DNA from: Corynebacterium sp. MSK008 | GTDB lineage: Bacteria; Actinomycetota; Actinomycetes; Mycobacteriales; Mycobacteriaceae | DNA length: 64,000 bases | Direction of reading: 5' to 3' | Assembly (NCBI RefSeq): GCF_030232585.1 | Contig: NZ_JASPJX010000011.1 | Coordinates: 40,580-104,579 of the forward strand | Shown: piece by piece, positions 21,812 through 30,850 of the stretch | How positions within the stretch are numbered: the stretch's first letter is position 1 | How the letters are laid out: each line of letters starts with the position of its first letter | Notes under the pieces: model-generated | What the model was told of the DNA's origin: nothing | The model's database searches: none | Seen by the model: the letters and a program-made list of their open reading frames with translations, nothing else | Translations under genes and position numbers: made by a program

Positions 21812-21817
21812 ATTATG
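21812..21817 (-). promoter_or_regulatory. -10 box of glmM (leaderless)
   Basis: CATAAT on the minus strand, 7 nt before ATG 21804. The dispersed motif occupies the -20 to -30 region. Confidence 0.45.
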
Positions 21818-21822
21818 CACTT

Positions 21823-21833
21823 GCCTATCGACG
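21823..21833 (-). repeat. Dispersed motif, copy 6
   Basis: Exact match just upstream of the glmM -10 box. Intergenic. Confidence 0.8.
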
Positions 21834-21945
21834 ATCGCTCCGCCACCCCAACTTCCGCGCAATTTAACCTGGCGTTTTGCGAGTTATCCACAGGGGTGGT
21901 GGCGCAAATTCCACAGGGCGGACCGGGGTGGGGTTGCGTTGGGTT

Positions 21946-21951
21946 TAGGGT
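21946..21951 (+). promoter_or_regulatory. -10 box of the HNH gene (leaderless)
   Basis: TAGGGT followed by 8 nt and ATG 21960. Confidence 0.4.
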
Positions 21952-21959
21952 CTGTGGCC

Positions 21960-23033
21960 ATGAACCCGTTCGACGCATTCATCCAGGCGATGTCCGCAGT
22001 ATCCATGGAGACACTGCGGCACTTCGACCTGCCTGTCGCCCTTGCGGCCGGCATGGCGCCGGATAAGGCACGCGCGTGGGCGCGGATGCAGGACGTCTAC
22101 TACGGGAAAACGAAATTCACCCGCAAGCAATCGGAAGCCGCGCAGAAAGCCCACGCGTTCTCACTCGACGAGCTCGGACTGATCGAACGGCGCATCAGCG
22201 GCGTGAAAGACGCTGGCGAGCGGTGGCGGCTGCGGCTGGAACTGCTGGATGTTTCTGGCGGGTACCGCGCGATCGAGCGCGCCGCACGCGACATCGTGCC
22301 CCGCGACGACAACGCCCCGACAAAGAAGCAGGTGGCGTTCTCGGCACCGAAGAACGGGCGGGCGCGCATCACCATCGACACCACCGACCGCAAAGCAGCC
22401 GACTTAGAGCACCGCCTGCGCCAAGGCATCGACCCGGCCCTGCCGGCTGCGGCGCAGATGGAGGAGGCGTTTTGGCGCATCGTCGAAGGCACCACCGGCG
22501 GAGTCGTCGCAGCAGCACCACGCCCGATCGTGATGGTGCCGATCACCGAACACGCCCGGATCATGGCGGGTGACGGCGACGACGTCATCCTCACACTCAC
22601 CGACGGCACCATCATGACGGGTGCGGAGTACCTCCAGCAGGAGTTCGGCGAAGCCTTGGAGGTTGCCGCCTTCCACCCGGAGGAAGGGGCGGTGAACCTC
22701 TACGACACCGAGCGTTTTGCCAACCAGAAACAACGCGATCTTGCCTGCATGGTCTCACCCGTGTGCGCGTTCCCAGGCTGTAGGCACGGGGCGTACGGGT
22801 CGGAGATCCATCATGTGGATGCGTGGAAACACGGTGGGCTGACCAACATGGACAACCTGGTGCCGCTGTGCCGGTATCACAACCGGATCAACGACGATGA
22901 CCCCTGGCGCAACACCCGCGGCCGCATCGCCATGATCAGAGGCGCACCGTGGTGGGTCTCACCGCGCGGGTTCCACATCAAAAACACCGACCGCGGAGCA
23001 CTCGACCAACTCTTCGGACCACCAAACACCTAG
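21960..23033 (+). CDS. HNH endonuclease-domain protein (DUF222/13E12-like)
   Basis: 357 residues. A helical N-terminal part of the DUF222 type found in actinobacterial 13E12-repeat proteins, and a C-terminal HNH motif: C-A-F-P-G-C...[27 protein letters not shown], with the metal and catalytic histidines and Cys pairs intact. Such genes are multicopy in many corynebacteria and are thought to be mobile or selfish, though their biology is poorly known. No repeats or target duplications seen at its ends. Sits alone between glmM and rpsI. Confidence 0.85.
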   Translation: MNPFDAFIQAMSAVSMETLRHFDLPVALAAGMAPDKARAWARMQDVYYGKTKFTRKQSEAAQKAHAFSLDELGLIERRISGVKDAGERWRLRLELLDVSGGYRAIERAARDIVPRDDNAPTKKQVAFSAPKNGRARITIDTTDRKAADLEHRLRQGIDPALPAAAQMEEAFWRIVEGTTGGVVAAAPRPIVMVPITEHARIMAGDGDDVILTLTDGTIMTGAEYLQQEFGEALEVAAFHPEEGAVNLYDTERFANQKQRDLACMVSPVCAFPGCRHGAYGSEIHHVDAWKHGGLTNMDNLVPLCRYHNRINDDDPWRNTRGRIAMIRGAPWWVSPRGFHIKNTDRGALDQLFGPPNT

Positions 23034-23042
23034 CAACGCAAA

Positions 23043-23072
23043 ACGCCGCCGCCCAACAACGGACGACGGCGT
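23043..23072 (-). terminator. Probable terminator of rplM-rpsI
   Basis: Imperfect stem ACGCCG(CCG) / (CGG)..CGGCGT, followed on the minus strand by TTT. Lies 22 bp after the rpsI stop. Confidence 0.5.
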
Positions 23073-23093
23073 ACAACGCACGCGTAAAAGCGA

Positions 23094-23639
23094 TTAACGC
23101 TTGGAGTACTGCGGTGCGCGACGGGCCTTGTGCAGACCTGCCTTCTTGCGCTCCACGGCACGGGCGTCACGGGTGAGCAGGCCAGCCTTCTTCAGGGTGG
23201 TGCGCTCAGCCGGGTTGTAGACGTTCAGTGCGCGGGCGATGGCCAGGCGCAGAGCACCGGACTGGCCGGTCGGGCCGCCACCGGAGATGTTGGCCTTGAT
23301 GTCGAACTGGCCCTCGCGCTCGAGCAGGGTCAGCGGGGTGAGGATGTCCTGCTGGTGCAGCTTGTTCGGGAAGTAGTCCTCGAACTCGCGGCCGTTGACG
23401 GTGATCTTGCCCTCGCCCTCGACGACGGTCACGCGAGCGATGGCGCGCTTACGGCGGCCAACGGTCTGGATCGGCCCCTCGTGCAGCGGAGCGGCCTCAA
23501 CGGTCTCCTCGGTTGCCTCAGCCTCGGGGGCGATGGCGTCGCCGATGGTGTAGTTGAACTCCTCGGTCGCGGCGGTTGCGGCGTCGACGTCGGTGCCCAG
23601 GGACTCAGCGGTGTTTTCGAAGTTGTTCGGCTCGGTCAT
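23094..23639 (-). CDS. rpsI: 30S ribosomal protein S9
   Basis: 181 residues. The S9 core starts at about residue 57 ([15 protein letters not shown]) and ends with the invariant [13 protein letters not shown] tail (RRAPQYSKR) that contacts P-site tRNA. The first 55 residues form an acidic, Ala/Glu-rich extension typical of actinobacteria. Start overlaps the rplM stop by 1 nt (TAATG). Confidence 0.97.
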   Translation of the reverse strand: MTEPNNFENTAESLGTDVDAATAATEEFNYTIGDAIAPEAEATEETVEAAPLHEGPIQTVGRRKRAIARVTVVEGEGKITVNGREFEDYFPNKLHQQDILTPLTLLEREGQFDIKANISGGGPTGQSGALRLAIARALNVYNPAERTTLKKAGLLTRDARAVERKKAGLHKARRAPQYSKR

Positions 23640-24082
23640 TACTGTGCCACCTGCTTAAACTCGTAGGTTTCCGGCTGCTGGCCAGCGTACGGGTGCTCGG
23701 CACCGACGAAGACGTGCAGCTTCTTGATGGACTGACGGGAAAGCTTGTTGTGCGGCATCATGCCCTTGACAGCTTCCTCGATCACGCGATCCGGACGCTC
23801 GTCCAGCGCGCGGCCCAGGGTCATGGACTTCAGACCACCCGGGTAGCCGGAGTGGCGGTAACGCATCTCGCGCTCGCGCTTGTTGGAGGAGATGTGGATC
23901 TTGTCGGCGTTGATCACGATGACGTGGTCGCCGGTGTCGACGTTCGGTGCGTACTGCGGCTTGTGCTTACCGCGCAGGATGTCTGCGACGGTGGAAGCAA
24001 GCTTGCCCAGCACCACGTCGGTTGCGTCGATGACGTACCACTTGCGGGTGATGTCACCGCTCTTCGGGTGGTAAGTAGACAT
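23639..24082 (-). CDS. rplM: 50S ribosomal protein L13
   Basis: 147 residues with the L13 signatures [30 protein letters not shown] and MLPHNKL-like [17 protein letters not shown] precedes ATG 24082. First gene of rplM-rpsI. The 296-bp gap upstream holds the esxA terminator and the rplM promoter. Confidence 0.97.
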   Translation of the reverse strand: MSTYHPKSGDITRKWYVIDATDVVLGKLASTVADILRGKHKPQYAPNVDTGDHVIVINADKIHISSNKREREMRYRHSGYPGGLKSMTLGRALDERPDRVIEEAVKGMMPHNKLSRQSIKKLHVFVGAEHPYAGQQPETYEFKQVAQ

Positions 24083-24222
24083 GCATGACTCCTTAAAGTC
24101 TGTCTAGATGGCTGCCGGCCAAAACTTCGTCTGCCCCTTTGCGCTTCACGGCGGCCGGTGGAGACCCGAAAAGCGCATCCGGCGGGACACACAGGGATAA
24201 CACCCTACGGCACACCTGCCCG

Positions 24223-24272
24223 AAAACAAAAAGTGCCGCCGCAGGTGATTCCCCCATCACCTGCGGCGGCAC
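24223..24272 (-). terminator. Strong terminator of the esxB-esxA operon
   Basis: Perfect 17-bp stem (24233-24249 with 24256-24272), 6-nt loop. On the minus strand it is followed by TTTTTGTTTT (24232 down to 24223). It separates the ESX-4 operon from rplM. Confidence 0.95.
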
Positions 24273-24378
24273 GTCCCCCGTGTCCCCCAGTGGTTGCGCC
24301 GCGGGCCGTGTGAAGCCGTGCCCGTCCCCCGATGAAAACGGCCCCTTGCACGGCCTGCGACGCAAGTCTTGTTGTGTT

Positions 24379-24663
24379 CTAGCCCCAGCTGTTCGCGGCT
24401 GCGTTGTTGACGACGAGCATGGTGGTGTTGCCGTCTTCCACGGTGTTGGCGATCTGGTTGAGGATCTGGTTCAGATCCTGCGCTGCCTGGTCCCACTTGG
24501 CCTGGTGCGCCTGGTAGGCCGCGGCTGCGGTGCCTTCCCAGGTCTGCGCCATGGGCTGGAGCATCTGCTTGAGTTCGGCCAGGTCGCCGTTGATGCGGGA
24601 GGCGGAGGCGCGCATGTCCTCTGCGGCGCCGGCGATCTGCGCGAAATCGTACTTGATCTGCAT
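24379..24663 (-). CDS. esxA: WXG100 protein, ESAT-6-like EsxA
   Basis: 94 residues, the usual WXG100 length. Two helices around the turn W42-E-G44. Partner of the EsxB-like product encoded 10 nt upstream; together they should form the heterodimer exported by the ESX-4 machinery. Corresponds to esxT/esxU of mycobacterial ESX-4. Last gene of the minus-strand ESX operon. Confidence 0.9.
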   Translation of the reverse strand: MQIKYDFAQIAGAAEDMRASASRINGDLAELKQMLQPMAQTWEGTAAAAYQAHQAKWDQAAQDLNQILNQIANTVEDGNTTMLVVNNAAANSWG

Positions 24664-24673
24664 TGTTTCCCCT

Positions 24674-24985
24674 TTACAGTGCGAGTCCGCCGGCGATCTG
24701 GCGGAGGCTGTCGGTGTTGGTGGCGTCGGTGGTTTCGTAGTTCTTGGCGTTGTCGCGGATGTTCACGGCGATCGCGCTCAGTGCCTCAGAAAGTCGCTTT
24801 TGAGCGTCGTCGTAGCGCAGCATGAGCTCATCGAAGCTGCGCTGTGCGTTGCCCACCCAGTAGCCGCGGGTGGCTTCGGCGACTTGCTGCACGCGGTCGA
24901 TTTCGCGGTTGACGTCGGCGTTGGTGTCGTCGGTGCGGTCTGCAGCGGCGCGCATGACCTCGGCTTCGGTTGCGAACTGCTCCAT
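24674..24985 (-). CDS. esxB: WXG100 protein, CFP-10-like EsxB
   Basis: 103 residues from ATG 24985; a longer frame to 25081 lacks family similarity, and GGGGGA precedes MEQFATEAEV. Turn motif W43-V-G45. The C-terminal tail carries Y83-E-T-T-D87, which fits the YxxxD/E export signal of type VII substrates, so this is the signal-bearing partner of the pair. Confidence 0.9.
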   Translation of the reverse strand: MEQFATEAEVMRAAADRTDDTNADVNREIDRVQQVAEATRGYWVGNAQRSFDELMLRYDDAQKRLSEALSAIAVNIRDNAKNYETTDATNTDSLRQIAGGLAL

Positions 24986-25088
24986 GTTTTCTCCCCCTCG
25001 TTGTGTGTGTTGGGACGGACAACTTCTGTGCTGTCCGTATATCTGACTGACGTTTGGCCCAATCGGTTCCATCGTTTCCAAAACTTTT

Positions 25089-25988
25089 TTATGTCCCCAC
25101 GTCAGCCCCCTTATATTCAGCGGATTCCATGGCCATGCGGCAGGTGGCGCGTTGCACGACGGTGGGTTCGGCGCGCGTGTGGCAGCCCACGAACAGCTGC
25201 ACCGTCCCGTTGGGCCAGGTTTTCCACAGCGATTGCGAGCCGTCGCCGGCGCGCTCCAGGTAGGTCACGGAGATGCCGTCTGTGTCGACGAGTTCGACCT
25301 CCGGGTCGGTTTCGATGTCGGCGAGGAGTTGGTCGGCCATCGTGCGCGCTGGCAGCTGGTAGAGGTGCTCGACGGCGATCTGCAGACGGAAATTGGGGTC
25401 GCTTCCTGTGGCGCGCCACATGTCGTCGTCGGCTTCGAGGGTGAAGCCTGCGGGGAGTTGGACGGTTAAGCCGTCGCGCTCAATGCTTATCGACGTCTGC
25501 TCCGCCCGTTCCTCCTCCTGCACAGGAGACGACACTGGTGCTGATTGCGTCTCCGGCGGCTGCGACGGTGACGGTTCCTCCTCCCCCGGCGACTGCGTTT
25601 TCCCGCTGGTCAGACCCCAGATCACTGCGGCGCAAGCGAGGGCGACCGCGGCGACGACGGCGGCGATGATCCACACACCGGAGCGCGATTCCTGCTCCGG
25701 CGGCGGTGGTCGGTGGAAGGGTTCTGGGGTGTCGTCGGGTGTGGGCGCGACGGGCTGGAGAGGCTCAGTGGTCAGGTCGATGTCGTAGTCGGCGAGTGCG
25801 TGTGTGAGCTCGCTGAGGCGTTGTGGGTCGGCTGCGATGTGCACCGGCGCGCCGTGCGGGTCGGGGCCGAGCACGCTGCGGACGGTGCCGGCGATTTCGC
25901 GGCTGGTGGGCGCGTCGAAGCGGTGGATGTTGGCTGCACCGGTGATCACGGTGGATGCGTCGGTGGCGGTGATGCGCAGCTCGGTCAT
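25089..25988 (-). CDS. Type VII secretion-associated protein (Rv3446c type)
   Basis: 299 residues. N-terminal cytoplasmic domain of about 100 residues, one membrane helix (VWIIAAVVAAVALACAAVIWG, about 106-126), Pro/Glu-rich linker, then an extracytoplasmic domain (about 165-299). Two cysteines there (VGCHTR, RATCRM) could pair. Matches the family found next to eccC4 in ESX-4 loci. Its start overlaps the eccC stop by ATGA. One dispersed motif (25485-25495) encodes T-S-I-S-I. Role in secretion not established. Confidence 0.85.
   Translation of the reverse strand: MTELRITATDASTVITGAANIHRFDAPTSREIAGTVRSVLGPDPHGAPVHIAADPQRLSELTHALADYDIDLTTEPLQPVAPTPDDTPEPFHRPPPPEQESRSGVWIIAAVVAAVALACAAVIWGLTSGKTQSPGEEEPSPSQPPETQSAPVSSPVQEEERAEQTSISIERDGLTVQLPAGFTLEADDDMWRATGSDPNFRLQIAVEHLYQLPARTMADQLLADIETDPEVELVDTDGISVTYLERAGDGSQSLWKTWPNGTVQLFVGCHTRAEPTVVQRATCRMAMESAEYKGADVGT
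25485..25495 (-). repeat. Dispersed motif, copy 7
   Basis: Exact match in the T7SS-associated gene, read T-S-I-S-I with ATA. Confidence 0.8.
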
Positions 25989-28900
25989 GGTGCCTCCGGA
26001 AGTTGGACGGTGCCGCGCGCTTCGCCGTGGATCCAGGTGGCGCGGCCGGGTTGTTGCGGGTTGGGTCGCACTCCGAAGATGGCGCCTTCGTCGCGGGTGC
26101 CGTCCATGAGCAGCACGTCGGGCTGCAGGTCCTTCAGGGCGGTCAAAAACGGCCCGAACAGGGCGCGCGAGACGCCGCCGAATTTGCGGGCGGCCACGAC
26201 GTGCAGGCCGATGTCGCGCGCGTGCGGCAGCAGTTCCGCGATCGGCCGGAGCGGTTCTTCGCCGACGAGTTCGTAGTCGTCGATGATCAGGTACAGCTCG
26301 GGCCCGCTCCACCAGGACCGCTCGCGCAGCTGCTCCGGGGTCACCTCGGCGCCCGGCAGCCGCGACTGCAGCGTGACGGCGAGCGATTTGGCGGCCTGCG
26401 TGATCGCGCTGGTGGATGCGGCGTACGCGGCGACCATGTTCTCGTCGGCGCGGCCGAGGTGCGCGCGCTTCGGGTCGAGCACCACCATCCGGGCGGCCTC
26501 GCGGCCCATGTGCTCCACCGCGGCGATTGTGCTGGCGATGAAGGTGGATTTCCCGCAGCCGCCAGCGCCGACGACGAGGATGTGCCCGGAGGCGTACACC
26601 GGTTCGAGGGCGGGCCCGCCGATGCCGAGGGGGATCCTTTGGCCGTCGAGAAGCGAGTGCGTATCGACGCCCTCCGGCAGCACCCGCAACCTTTCCACCG
26701 GCGCCTGGTCGGCGGTGGTGGCGAGGTGGGCGATGTCCTCGCCGCTGGTGAAGACGAGCTGGACGGTTTTGCCGTCCGGGGTCAGGCCGCGGCCGGGTGT
26801 GGCGGGCAGCTTCTCCTGGTGTTTGCGGTTGATCAACGAGTCCATCGGTTCAGCCAGCCGCAACTCGAGGCGGGTGCCGATGAGGTCGCGCACGTTCGGG
26901 CGGATCGCACTCCAGCGCTGGGTGGTCACCACGAGGTGGATGCCGGCGTCGGGGCCCTCGGAGGCGATGCGGGCGAGCGGTTCGCGCAGGTCCTCGTCGA
27001 GGGCGTGCCAGCCGTCGACAACCAGCATGACAGGCCGCGGGTGGTCGAGGAACCCGGTGACTTCGTCGACGATGCGGCGGGTGCGCTCGGCGTCTTTCAT
27101 GCTGGCCACGCCGGCGACATGTGGCAGCGCTTCGAGCTCCGGCAGGTCGCCGATGACGTAGACGGCCAATCCCTCCCGCATGTGCGTGGCCACGATGCTT
27201 CGCACCGCCATCGTCTTGCCTGTCTGCGGCCCGCCCGCGATGGCGACGTGCCCGCCGGCGCTGTCCAGGTCCAGGTGGAAGGGGGTCTGGCGCTGCTTGA
27301 AGGGTTCGTCGATAAGTCCGAGCGCCCCGTCCGTCTGCGCCAGCCGCGGCAGCGGGATGCGCTCCGGCAGCGGCGGCAGCCACACCTGGTGCGCGTGCAT
27401 GCCGCGGGCATCGGCGACCTCGCGGGCCTTGGCCACCACCGCATCCAGCAGCGTGGTGGAGCGGTCCTCCTCAACGTAAGCGGTGGGCGCCAGTTCGATC
27501 TCGTTGCCGGTGAACAGCCGCACGTGCTGCTCGCCGGGGTGCTCCACCACCGTGCGCGTCAGTGGGCCAGAGACGTACGCCGCGCGGAAGCGGGTCAGCT
27601 CCATGCCTGCCTTGAGGTAGCCGGACCCGGGCTCGCCGGGCAGCTCGTAGGCATCCGGCACGCCGAGGATTTGGCGGGACTCGCCGGCGGAGAACGTCTT
27701 CAAGCCGATGCGGTAGGACAGGTGCGAATCCAGCCCGCGCAGCTTGCCCTCCTCCAGCCGCTGCGAGGCGAGCAGCAAATGCACGCCCAGCGATCGGCCG
27801 AGCCTGCCCACCGCCACGAACAGGTCCGCAAAGTGTGGGTGCTGGGTGAGCAGCTCGGTGAACTCGTCGACCACGATGACCAGCGACGGCAGCGTGTTGC
27901 CCGCCTTGGTGTAGTCCGTGATGTTGGCGAAGTTGCCCGCTTTGCGCAGCAGCTCCTGGCGGCGGTGCATCTCGCCGGAGATCGCGTCGTACATGCGCTC
28001 CACTAGCACCGCCTCGTCCTCCAGGTTGGTGATCACCGCGGCGGTGTGCGGCAGCGACTCGCAGCCCAAAAACGTCGCACCGCCTTTGAAGTCCACGAGT
28101 ACGAAGTTCAGCTCGTCCGGCGAGTGCGTCGCCGCCAGCGCCACCACCAGGGTCCGCAGCAGCTCCGACTTGCCGGAGCCCGTCGCCCCGATGCACAGCC
28201 CGTGCGGGCCCATCCCGCCCAGCGCCGCCTCTTTCAAATCCAGGTACACCGGTGCGCCGTCGGGAGTCGCGCCGATGGGCACGGTCAACTTGTTGCGCAC
28301 CCCCGGCCACATCGTGTGCGCATCCAGCGCATCGACGTCCGGCACACCCAGCATGGACAGAAAATCCCCGCCAGCCTCGACCGCGCCGTCGGGGCGGCGG
28401 TAGAAGCCTAGATGCCTAGCGACGAACTCCGCCTCCGCATCCGTGAACCCATCCGGCACGCCCAGCTGCTCCACCCCCTGCGCCGTGACCGCCTCCAGCA
28501 CGTCGGTGCAGACCAGGTGGAACGCGTCCGGATCGGCGAAGAAGTCCGGGTCGTCGTGGATGGTCACCACCAGGTCGGAGTCGGTGGGTGCGGGCGAGGC
28601 GTGGCCGTCGATAAGCGAGATGCGAAACGCCCCCTCGGAGCGCGCGTGCGGCAGCCACTTCGCCCACGCAAACGGCGCGTCTATGCGGACCTTTTCCGGG
28701 CCGTAGAAAAACGCCAGCTGGCACACGATCGAGCGCGCCACATCGGCCGCCGCCGGCCCGGCGAGCGTGATCGCGTCGAACGCGTCGAGCTGGACCAGCA
28801 TCGGCATGCCCGGCACCGTGCTCACCGCCGCGACGGCACGGCGCAGGCTCACCGCGCACACCGGGTCCAAATCCTCGGGGCTGCCGGGGTCGTCCACATC

Positions 28901-29416
28901 CACCGGGGTGCACAGCGCGCCCGCACCGGTGCCCAGGCGCACCGTCGGGACGCCTGCACGCTCCCAGATGCGCTCCACCGGCACCGCGGCCACCAGCTCG
29001 CCCGGCGCGGGGTGCAGCGCGGTGGCGTGCGTGCGCTGCGTCGCAGCGTTCGCGCGGGCCTTCTTCGCCAGCGCGTCTAGGTGGCGCAGGTAGACGCGGC
29101 GGGTCTCGTCGATGTCGCCCTGCTTTTCCTGCGGGTTGAACATGCCGACGAGCCCGAAGAGCATCATCAGCGGAAAAATCAGCATCATCGGGCTCACAGC
29201 GCGGCCGGAGGTGGCCATGAGCACCATCACCGCGCCGACTGCCACCACCATCACCACCGGCAGCAGGATTTTTATCACCGGCGGCGACTGCGGCTTTTGC
29301 GCCGCGGGCACGGGCTCGGCGCGCAAGGCGCCGGTCGGCGGCGGCGCGGCGTCGATCGCTGCATCGGCGCTACCGGTTGTTGGTGCGAGGACTTGGTCGT
29401 AGTCGAGGCCAAGCAT
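25985..29416 (-). CDS. eccC: ESX-4 FtsK/SpoIIIE-type ATPase EccC
   Basis: 1143 residues from ATG 29416 (MLGLDYDQVLAP), preceded by AGGGGGGA; the open frame reaches 29554 but overlaps the divergent eccD. Two membrane helices at about 48-66 and 75-95. Three ATPase domains with Walker A motifs GATGSGKS (about 410), GGPQTGKT (about 728) and GAGGCGKS (about 950), and Walker B sites such as FVLVDFKGG. EccC is the motor and substrate receptor of type VII secretion. Unfused, full-length form. Carries motif copies at 27307 (one mismatch) and 28606. Confidence 0.96.
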   Translation of the reverse strand: MLGLDYDQVLAPTTGSADAAIDAAPPPTGALRAEPVPAAQKPQSPPVIKILLPVVMVVAVGAVMVLMATSGRAVSPMMLIFPLMMLFGLVGMFNPQEKQGDIDETRRVYLRHLDALAKKARANAATQRTHATALHPAPGELVAAVPVERIWERAGVPTVRLGTGAGALCTPVDVDDPGSPEDLDPVCAVSLRRAVAAVSTVPGMPMLVQLDAFDAITLAGPAAADVARSIVCQLAFFYGPEKVRIDAPFAWAKWLPHARSEGAFRISLIDGHASPAPTDSDLVVTIHDDPDFFADPDAFHLVCTDVLEAVTAQGVEQLGVPDGFTDAEAEFVARHLGFYRRPDGAVEAGGDFLSMLGVPDVDALDAHTMWPGVRNKLTVPIGATPDGAPVYLDLKEAALGGMGPHGLCIGATGSGKSELLRTLVVALAATHSPDELNFVLVDFKGGATFLGCESLPHTAAVITNLEDEAVLVERMYDAISGEMHRRQELLRKAGNFANITDYTKAGNTLPSLVIVVDEFTELLTQHPHFADLFVAVGRLGRSLGVHLLLASQRLEEGKLRGLDSHLSYRIGLKTFSAGESRQILGVPDAYELPGEPGSGYLKAGMELTRFRAAYVSGPLTRTVVEHPGEQHVRLFTGNEIELAPTAYVEEDRSTTLLDAVVAKAREVADARGMHAHQVWLPPLPERIPLPRLAQTDGALGLIDEPFKQRQTPFHLDLDSAGGHVAIAGGPQTGKTMAVRSIVATHMREGLAVYVIGDLPELEALPHVAGVASMKDAERTRRIVDEVTGFLDHPRPVMLVVDGWHALDEDLREPLARIASEGPDAGIHLVVTTQRWSAIRPNVRDLIGTRLELRLAEPMDSLINRKHQEKLPATPGRGLTPDGKTVQLVFTSGEDIAHLATTADQAPVERLRVLPEGVDTHSLLDGQRIPLGIGGPALEPVYASGHILVVGAGGCGKSTFIASTIAAVEHMGREAARMVVLDPKRAHLGRADENMVAAYAASTSAITQAAKSLAVTLQSRLPGAEVTPEQLRERSWWSGPELYLIIDDYELVGEEPLRPIAELLPHARDIGLHVVAARKFGGVSRALFGPFLTALKDLQPDVLLMDGTRDEGAIFGVRPNPQQPGRATWIHGEARGTVQLPEAP
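27307..27317 (+). repeat. Dispersed motif, near-exact copy
   Basis: One mismatch at the last base (T for C), in eccC, read G-L-I-D-E. Confidence 0.6.
28606..28616 (+). repeat. Dispersed motif, copy 8
   Basis: Exact match in eccC, read S-L-I-D-G. Confidence 0.8.
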
Positions 29417-29544
29417 CGTGGATTTCCCCCCTTGTGGTTTCTCACAGTTCCCCCGAACTGTGGACGCGCTGTGGATTGTAAGCCATACTGTTTCCCGTCG
29501 CGCGGCGAATGGGGGCCGCGCCTGATATTTCGGGGGTTTGAAAG
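29417..29544. promoter_or_regulatory. Divergent eccC / eccD promoter region
   Basis: 128 bp between the two divergent ESX-4 transcription units. AGGGGGGA (minus) and GGGGG (plus) ribosome-binding sites lie at its ends. No operator recognised. Confidence 0.5.
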
Positions 29545-30849
29545 TTGGTTGCAACGTCTGCGCACCACATTGTGCGCGTTACTGTCCGCATCTCGGTTGT
29601 GGCGTTCCACCGCGACATCGACGTCACGTTGCCGACGTCGTCGACGCTTTCGGAGGTGCTGCCGGAGCTCGCGCGCCTGGTGGAGCTGCCGGAGGTGCAC
29701 CGCCCGTGGCAGGCCACCACTGCAGGCGGGGCGGTGCTGGATATGCACACGCCGCTCTACGCACTCAAGCTTCACGACGGCGCTACCGTCGCCCTCCACC
29801 CCCAAGAGCCCACGCCCCCGCCGGTCGTGCGCGACGCGGCAGACGCGCTGGCTGGGGCGGCCGAGTCGACGCGGCAGGTGCGCGGGCTGGACGTGGTGGC
29901 GACGTTCACAGGGTTTGCGGCGGTGCTGCTGCTGGCGCGGGTGAACGCCTCGTGGCCGGTCGCGCTTGCTGCGGTGGCGCTGCTGGCGTTGGCGGTGGCG
30001 TCGATAGGCAGGTCGCGCGCGGCGTTTGCGGCCGTGCCGCTGCTGGCGGGGCTCGCCGCGGGCGCGTGGGTCGCCGGTGGCAGCGGCGATGCAACCTCGC
30101 TCGGCCTCGGGGTGCTGGCGGGTTTGCTCGCGGCGGCGGTGGCTGTCGGCGTGGGCGTCGCACTGGGCCTAGCCGGGGCTGCGCAGGTGGCGTTCACCGC
30201 CGCGGTCTGCGTGCTGGCCGGCGCCGGCGCGGCCGGCGTGTGGCTGCCCGGCCCGCTCGCCCCGCCCGCGCTGACGGTGCTGACCGGGGTGCTCGGGGTG
30301 ATGGCCACACCCGGCGCGGCCACGCGCGCGGCCGGGCTGACGGTGCCGCGGGTGCCCACCGCCGGCGAGGAGTTCGACCGCTCCGACGACTACCAGCACG
30401 ACGTGGACGCCCGCAGCGCCGCAGCTGCAGCCATCGCATCCGCCATCGCGGCGGCGATCGCCGTGTGCTGCGTGCCGGCGCTGCTATGGCTTGGCCGGGC
30501 CGGCGGGGCGTGGACGTTCGCGTTCTGCCTAGGTGTCGCCGCCGCGCTTGTGGTCTACGCCTCGCGTCAACACTGGGCGGTGCCGCGGGCGTGCCTGACC
30601 GCGGTGGCGCTTTCCGCCGTGGTCGCAGCCGCGGCCGCCGCGGCACAGACCGGGCACCCGGCGTGCATCGTCCTCGCCGCGCTCGCGGCACTTACCGCCG
30701 CGGCAACGGTCGCGTGGGCACCGCGCGTGCCGGACGTGGAGCCGACCACCATCGTGTGGTTCGAGCGCGCCGAGATCGCCGCCACCATCGCCGTGATCCC
30801 GCTGGCGGTGCACTTAACCGGCCTGTTCGACATGATTCGGGGGCTCTAG
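29545..30849 (+). CDS. eccD: ESX-4 membrane channel protein EccD
   Basis: 434 residues. Residues about 8-85 form a ubiquitin-like YukD domain (RVTVRISVVAFHRDIDVTLPTSSTL), followed by about 11 hydrophobic segments, as known for EccD. TTG 29545 is chosen because GGGGG lies 8 nt upstream; ATT/GTG codons at 29569/29572 are alternatives. Stop is 1 nt before the mycP ATG, so the two are coupled. A motif copy at 29999-30009 is read as A-S-I-G-R with rare ATA. Confidence 0.92.
   Translation: MVATSAHHIVRVTVRISVVAFHRDIDVTLPTSSTLSEVLPELARLVELPEVHRPWQATTAGGAVLDMHTPLYALKLHDGATVALHPQEPTPPPVVRDAADALAGAAESTRQVRGLDVVATFTGFAAVLLLARVNASWPVALAAVALLALAVASIGRSRAAFAAVPLLAGLAAGAWVAGGSGDATSLGLGVLAGLLAAAVAVGVGVALGLAGAAQVAFTAAVCVLAGAGAAGVWLPGPLAPPALTVLTGVLGVMATPGAATRAAGLTVPRVPTAGEEFDRSDDYQHDVDARSAAAAAIASAIAAAIAVCCVPALLWLGRAGGAWTFAFCLGVAAALVVYASRQHWAVPRACLTAVALSAVVAAAAAAAQTGHPACIVLAALAALTAAATVAWAPRVPDVEPTTIVWFERAEIAATIAVIPLAVHLTGLFDMIRGL
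29999..30009 (+). repeat. Dispersed motif, copy 9
   Basis: Exact match in eccD, read A-S-I-G-R with ATA. Confidence 0.8.
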
Positions 30850-30850
30850 C